Position numbers and translations under genes: made by a program
Shown here: piece after piece, positions 61,373 to 64,000 of the stretch
Layout: the number at the start of each line of letters is the position of its first letter
How positions within the stretch are numbered: position 1 is the stretch's first letter
The notes under the pieces: generated by a model
Database searches by the model: none
What the model saw: the letters and a program-made list of their open reading frames with translations, nothing else
Told to the model about the DNA's origin: nothing
From: Bacillota bacterium
GTDB lineage: Bacteria > Bacillota > Clostridia > Lachnospirales > Lachnospiraceae
Length of the DNA: 64,000 nucleotides
Reading direction: 5' to 3'
Assembly: GCA_023391695.1 (NCBI GenBank)
Contig: JAEWAK010000007.1
Location: 284,102 to 348,101 of the forward strand

Positions 61373-62593
61373 ATGAATATGAAACTCAAAGAATTGGGAG
61401 TGACAAAAGAAGACATAAAAGGTCTTGTCAGCAAATATATGATTGATACGTATGAACGTTTTGACATGGTTGCCGAAACGGCGAAAGATATGTATCTTTA
61501 TGATCCGGAAGGCGGTGCATACCTGGATTTTTATGCGGGTATTGCGGTAAACAGCGCAGGAAACTGCAATGAAAAGGTGGTGGCGGCAGTGGTGGACCAG
61601 GTGAAGGATATTATGCATACCTTTAATTATCCTTATACTATTCCCCAGGCGCTTCTGGCCGAGAAAATATGTACCGCCACAGGTATGGATAAGATTTTTT
61701 ACCAGAATTCCGGGACGGAAGCCAATGAGGCCATGATAAAAATGGCCAGGAAATACGGTACGGAAAAATACGGACCGGAAAAGTACAATATCATAACTGC
61801 CAAACATGGTTTCCACGGAAGAAGTTTTGGTTCCATGTCCGCAACCGGACAGCCGGGTTCCGCTATCCAGAACGGATTCGGTAAAATGGTTCCCGGCTTT
61901 ACCTATGCGGACTTCAATGACCTGGAAGCTTTTAAGGAGGCATATACGGACAATACCATAGCCATTATGCTTGAACCGGTACAGGGAGAAGGCGGTGTTC
62001 ATCCTGCAACCATGGACTTTATGAAGGGGATCCGAAAGTTCTGTGACGAAAAGGGAATCTTATTATTGCTGGATGAGGTCCAGACCGGATGGTGCAGGAC
62101 CGGTACGGTAATGTGTTATATGCAGTACGGCATCAAACCGGATATTGTCTCCATGGCCAAAGCCATGGGAGGCGGCATGCCAATAGGAGCCATCTGCGCA
62201 ACGAAGGAAGTGGCGGAGGCATTCACCATGGGTTCCCACGGTACTACCTACGGCGGACATCCGGTCTGCTGTGCGGCTGCGCTGGCGCAGATTAATGAGT
62301 TATTGGACAGAAACCTGGCTGATAATGCGGCTAAAATGGGTGAGTATTTTAAAGCCGGACTGGCCGCGATTCCCCATGTAAAAGAAGTGAGGGGAGCCGG
62401 TTTATTAATCGGTGCGGAATTTGACGAAAGTATAAAGGCCATTGACGTAAAACACGGCTGTTTTGACAGGAAGCTGATTATAACCGCAATCGGAAGCAGT
62501 GTGATCCGTATGGTTCCGCCCCTTATTTTAACAAAAGAAGACTGCGATAAGGCCTGCGGGATTATTAAAGAGACGGTTCTGTCTTTAACATAA
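61373..62593 (+). CDS. class III (ornithine/acetylornithine/5-aminovalerate-type) aminotransferase
   Basis: 406 residues, starts at 61373 or 61379. PLP-fold marks: FYQNSGTEANEAMIKMARKYG, HGFHGRSFGSMSATGQ, LLLLDEVQTGWCRTG and the Schiff-base Lys in DIVSMAKAMGGGMPIGA. Omega-amino acid or ornithine type. Two readings: 5-aminovalerate to glutarate semialdehyde (next step after PrdAB), or ornithine to P5C feeding ProC. The following reductase gene favours the first, but sequence alone does not decide. Confidence 0.9.
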   Translation: MNMKLKELGVTKEDIKGLVSKYMIDTYERFDMVAETAKDMYLYDPEGGAYLDFYAGIAVNSAGNCNEKVVAAVVDQVKDIMHTFNYPYTIPQALLAEKICTATGMDKIFYQNSGTEANEAMIKMARKYGTEKYGPEKYNIITAKHGFHGRSFGSMSATGQPGSAIQNGFGKMVPGFTYADFNDLEAFKEAYTDNTIAIMLEPVQGEGGVHPATMDFMKGIRKFCDEKGILLLLDEVQTGWCRTGTVMCYMQYGIKPDIVSMAKAMGGGMPIGAICATKEVAEAFTMGSHGTTYGGHPVCCAAALAQINELLDRNLADNAAKMGEYFKAGLAAIPHVKEVRGAGLLIGAEFDESIKAIDVKHGCFDRKLIITAIGSSVIRMVPPLILTKEDCDKACGIIKETVLSLT

Positions 62594-62602
62594 GGAGGAG
62601 TC

Positions 62603-63754
62603 ATGAAGGATTTTACATTTGCAGTCCCCCAGGAGATTATTTTTGGTGAGGGTTCCATAGCCAGATTAGGGGAAATTCTGAAAAAAAGTGCCTGCCGGAA
62701 ACCCTTTCTTATTTCGGGCAGGGTTTTAACAAAGCTGGGAGTCGTGGACCGGGTTTTAAAAATTACGGAAAAAGAGGGATATTTAGCGGAGGTTTTTAAT
62801 GAGGTGGAAGCGAATCCTTCCGTTGAAACGGTGGAAAAGGCGGCAAAGGCTTTTAAGGAAAGCGGTTCTGACTGTATTATCGCATTAGGCGGCGGCAGCC
62901 CCATGGATGTAGCAAAGGCAGTAGGGGTGGTTGCGGTTTATGGCGGCAATATTAAGGATTATGAGGGAGCCGGTAAGGTCCCGGGTAAAATTACACCGGT
63001 TATTGCCATTCCCACAACGGCAGGTACCGGGAGTGAGGTTACGGCCTTTACCGTCATTACGGACCGTGCCAGGAATTATAAACTCACTGTATTCAGCTAT
63101 GAACTGATTCCCCGGTATGCCCTGCTGGATACGGAACTGATTATGTCTCTTCCGGGGCCGGTTGCGGCAGCTACCGGAATTGATGCACTGGTACATGCCA
63201 TAGAAGCTTATTTATCCAAAGCCGCCTCTCCGTTTTCCGATTCCATGGCAGAAAAGGCCATGGAATTAATCGGAGCAAACTTGAGGCTGTTTGTGGCGGA
63301 TAGAAGCAACAAAGAAGCAGCTTCTGCCATGCTGACGGGTTCCATGTTCGCCGGACTGGCTTTTGCCTGGGCAAGGCTTGGCAATATCCATGCCATGGCC
63401 CATCCTTTAGGCGGATTTTTTGATGTTCCCCACGGTGTGGCCAATGCCGTATTACTGCCGGTGGTAATGGAGTACAATGCCCTGGCCGACCGGGGGCGTT
63501 ACCGAAAAATATATGATTTTTTGTCACCGGGGAAAAAAGCCGGAGAGGACTTTACACCGGAGTTTCTGGTAAAGGAGTTAAAAGCGCTGACACATTCTCT
63601 CGGTATTCCGAAAAACCTTACCGAAGCCGGTGTAACGGAGGATAAAATACCTGCCATGGCAGAGGATGCCATGAAGAGCGGAAATATTCTGGTTAATCCA
63701 AGGCAGACGGCTTTGGAAGATATTATAGAGCTGTACCGGAAAGCAATGCGGTAA
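62603..63754 (+). CDS. iron-containing alcohol dehydrogenase
   Basis: 383 residues. NAD-binding GGGSPMDVAKA, and Fe ligands in DALVHAIEAYLS and NIHAMAHPLGGFFDVPHGVANA. AAGGAGGAG precedes the ATG. Nine bp after the aminotransferase, so co-transcribed. Class members include 4-hydroxybutyrate dehydrogenase; here 5-hydroxyvalerate formation from glutarate semialdehyde is a possible role. Confidence 0.93.
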   Translation: MKDFTFAVPQEIIFGEGSIARLGEILKKSACRKPFLISGRVLTKLGVVDRVLKITEKEGYLAEVFNEVEANPSVETVEKAAKAFKESGSDCIIALGGGSPMDVAKAVGVVAVYGGNIKDYEGAGKVPGKITPVIAIPTTAGTGSEVTAFTVITDRARNYKLTVFSYELIPRYALLDTELIMSLPGPVAAATGIDALVHAIEAYLSKAASPFSDSMAEKAMELIGANLRLFVADRSNKEAASAMLTGSMFAGLAFAWARLGNIHAMAHPLGGFFDVPHGVANAVLLPVVMEYNALADRGRYRKIYDFLSPGKKAGEDFTPEFLVKELKALTHSLGIPKNLTEAGVTEDKIPAMAEDAMKSGNILVNPRQTALEDIIELYRKAMR

Positions 63755-63823
63755 TTTCAGGCTGGGATAAATTACGTTATAAATTGACACTGGTATATCG
63801 TTTACATTACGTACCGCATTACT

Positions 63824-64000
63824 CAACAGGTTATTTCACAGCACTGCCAAAAGCAGCAGTGTTGTGAACAATAACGCGCTTCGCGATGCACACAAAACGC
63901 AAAGACAGCGTTTTGGCGCGGCAATTCTCCGGTTTTCTGTGACTTTCGCTCCGCTTCACTCACAAAAAACACGTCGCGTGTACAGGCAGTGAACAGTAAC
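63824..64000. repeat. family-5 palindromic repeat region at the window end
   Basis: GTTATTTCACAGCACTGCC pairs with GCAGTGTTGTGAACAATAAC, and the window ends GGCAGTGAACAGTAAC, another inverted copy of the same arm. GCGCTTCGCG and AACGC...GCGTT hairpins lie between. No ORF; the element may continue outside. Confidence 0.55.

Noticed and set aside
61268..62002. 244-residue minus-strand frame opposite the aminotransferase
   Set aside because: It is antisense to a clear class III aminotransferase and shows no domain or ribosome site.

Overview
The window looks like chromosomal DNA of a spore-forming Clostridia, most likely a Lachnospiraceae member. The signs are moderate GC, strong GGAGG ribosome sites, YesM/YesN-type two-component systems beside sugar ABC transporters, a BclA-like surface protein, glycyl-radical and Stickland enzymes, and several families of palindromic intergenic repeats. 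The genus is not determinable here. A link to 5-aminovalerate metabolism recalls Anaerocolumna aminovalerica, but that is inference. No rRNA, tRNA, CRISPR array or intact insertion sequence was seen.

Layout. (1) 1-17.1 kb: a partial UGT-type glycosyltransferase, then a minus-strand mannoside/sugar region. This holds a response regulator, a histidine kinase with almost no sensor domain, a degenerate tandem ABC ATPase, an RbsA/RbsC/RbsB-type transporter and a giant secreted GH92 alpha-mannosidase. (2) 17.4-28.4 kb: small accessory genes. These are a nucleotidyltransferase, a previously unlisted type I toxin with a convergent antisense RNA (18.18-18.35 kb), an L,D-transpeptidase, XRE, AraC and GntR regulators, a CgeB-like glycosyltransferase, a secreted GLUG-repeat protein, and decayed antitoxin and transposase remnants. 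(3) 28.5-37.5 kb: a second sugar system, with histidine kinase, response regulator, lipoprotein, two permeases and a GH31 glycosidase. (4) 37.7-40.9 kb: a small anchored protein and a DNRLRE/BclA-C/beta-helix protein. (5) 41.0-63.8 kb: a large amino-acid and peptide fermentation locus.

Region 5 reads as one system. A dipeptide ABC transporter and an Xaa-Pro peptidase would supply proline and hydroxyproline. HypD with its activase makes pyrroline-5-carboxylate from trans-4-hydroxyproline, ProC makes L-proline, a racemase makes D-proline, and PrdA/PrdB with PrdC reduce it to 5-aminovalerate. A class III aminotransferase and an iron alcohol dehydrogenase follow and could carry 5-aminovalerate on to 5-hydroxyvalerate. 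PrdB has cysteine where characterised enzymes have selenocysteine. Two paralogous TetR regulators flank the locus. Four sigma-A promoters (transporter, proC, hypD activase, racemase) each carry the same 25-bp operator at or just after the -10 box. Three of the four also have an intrinsic-terminator-like hairpin before the first gene.

Two leaders, before the GH31 gene and before the dipeptide transporter, share a structured RNA whose two interleaved helices covary and which ends exactly the same distance from the start codon. I could not assign it to a known RNA family.
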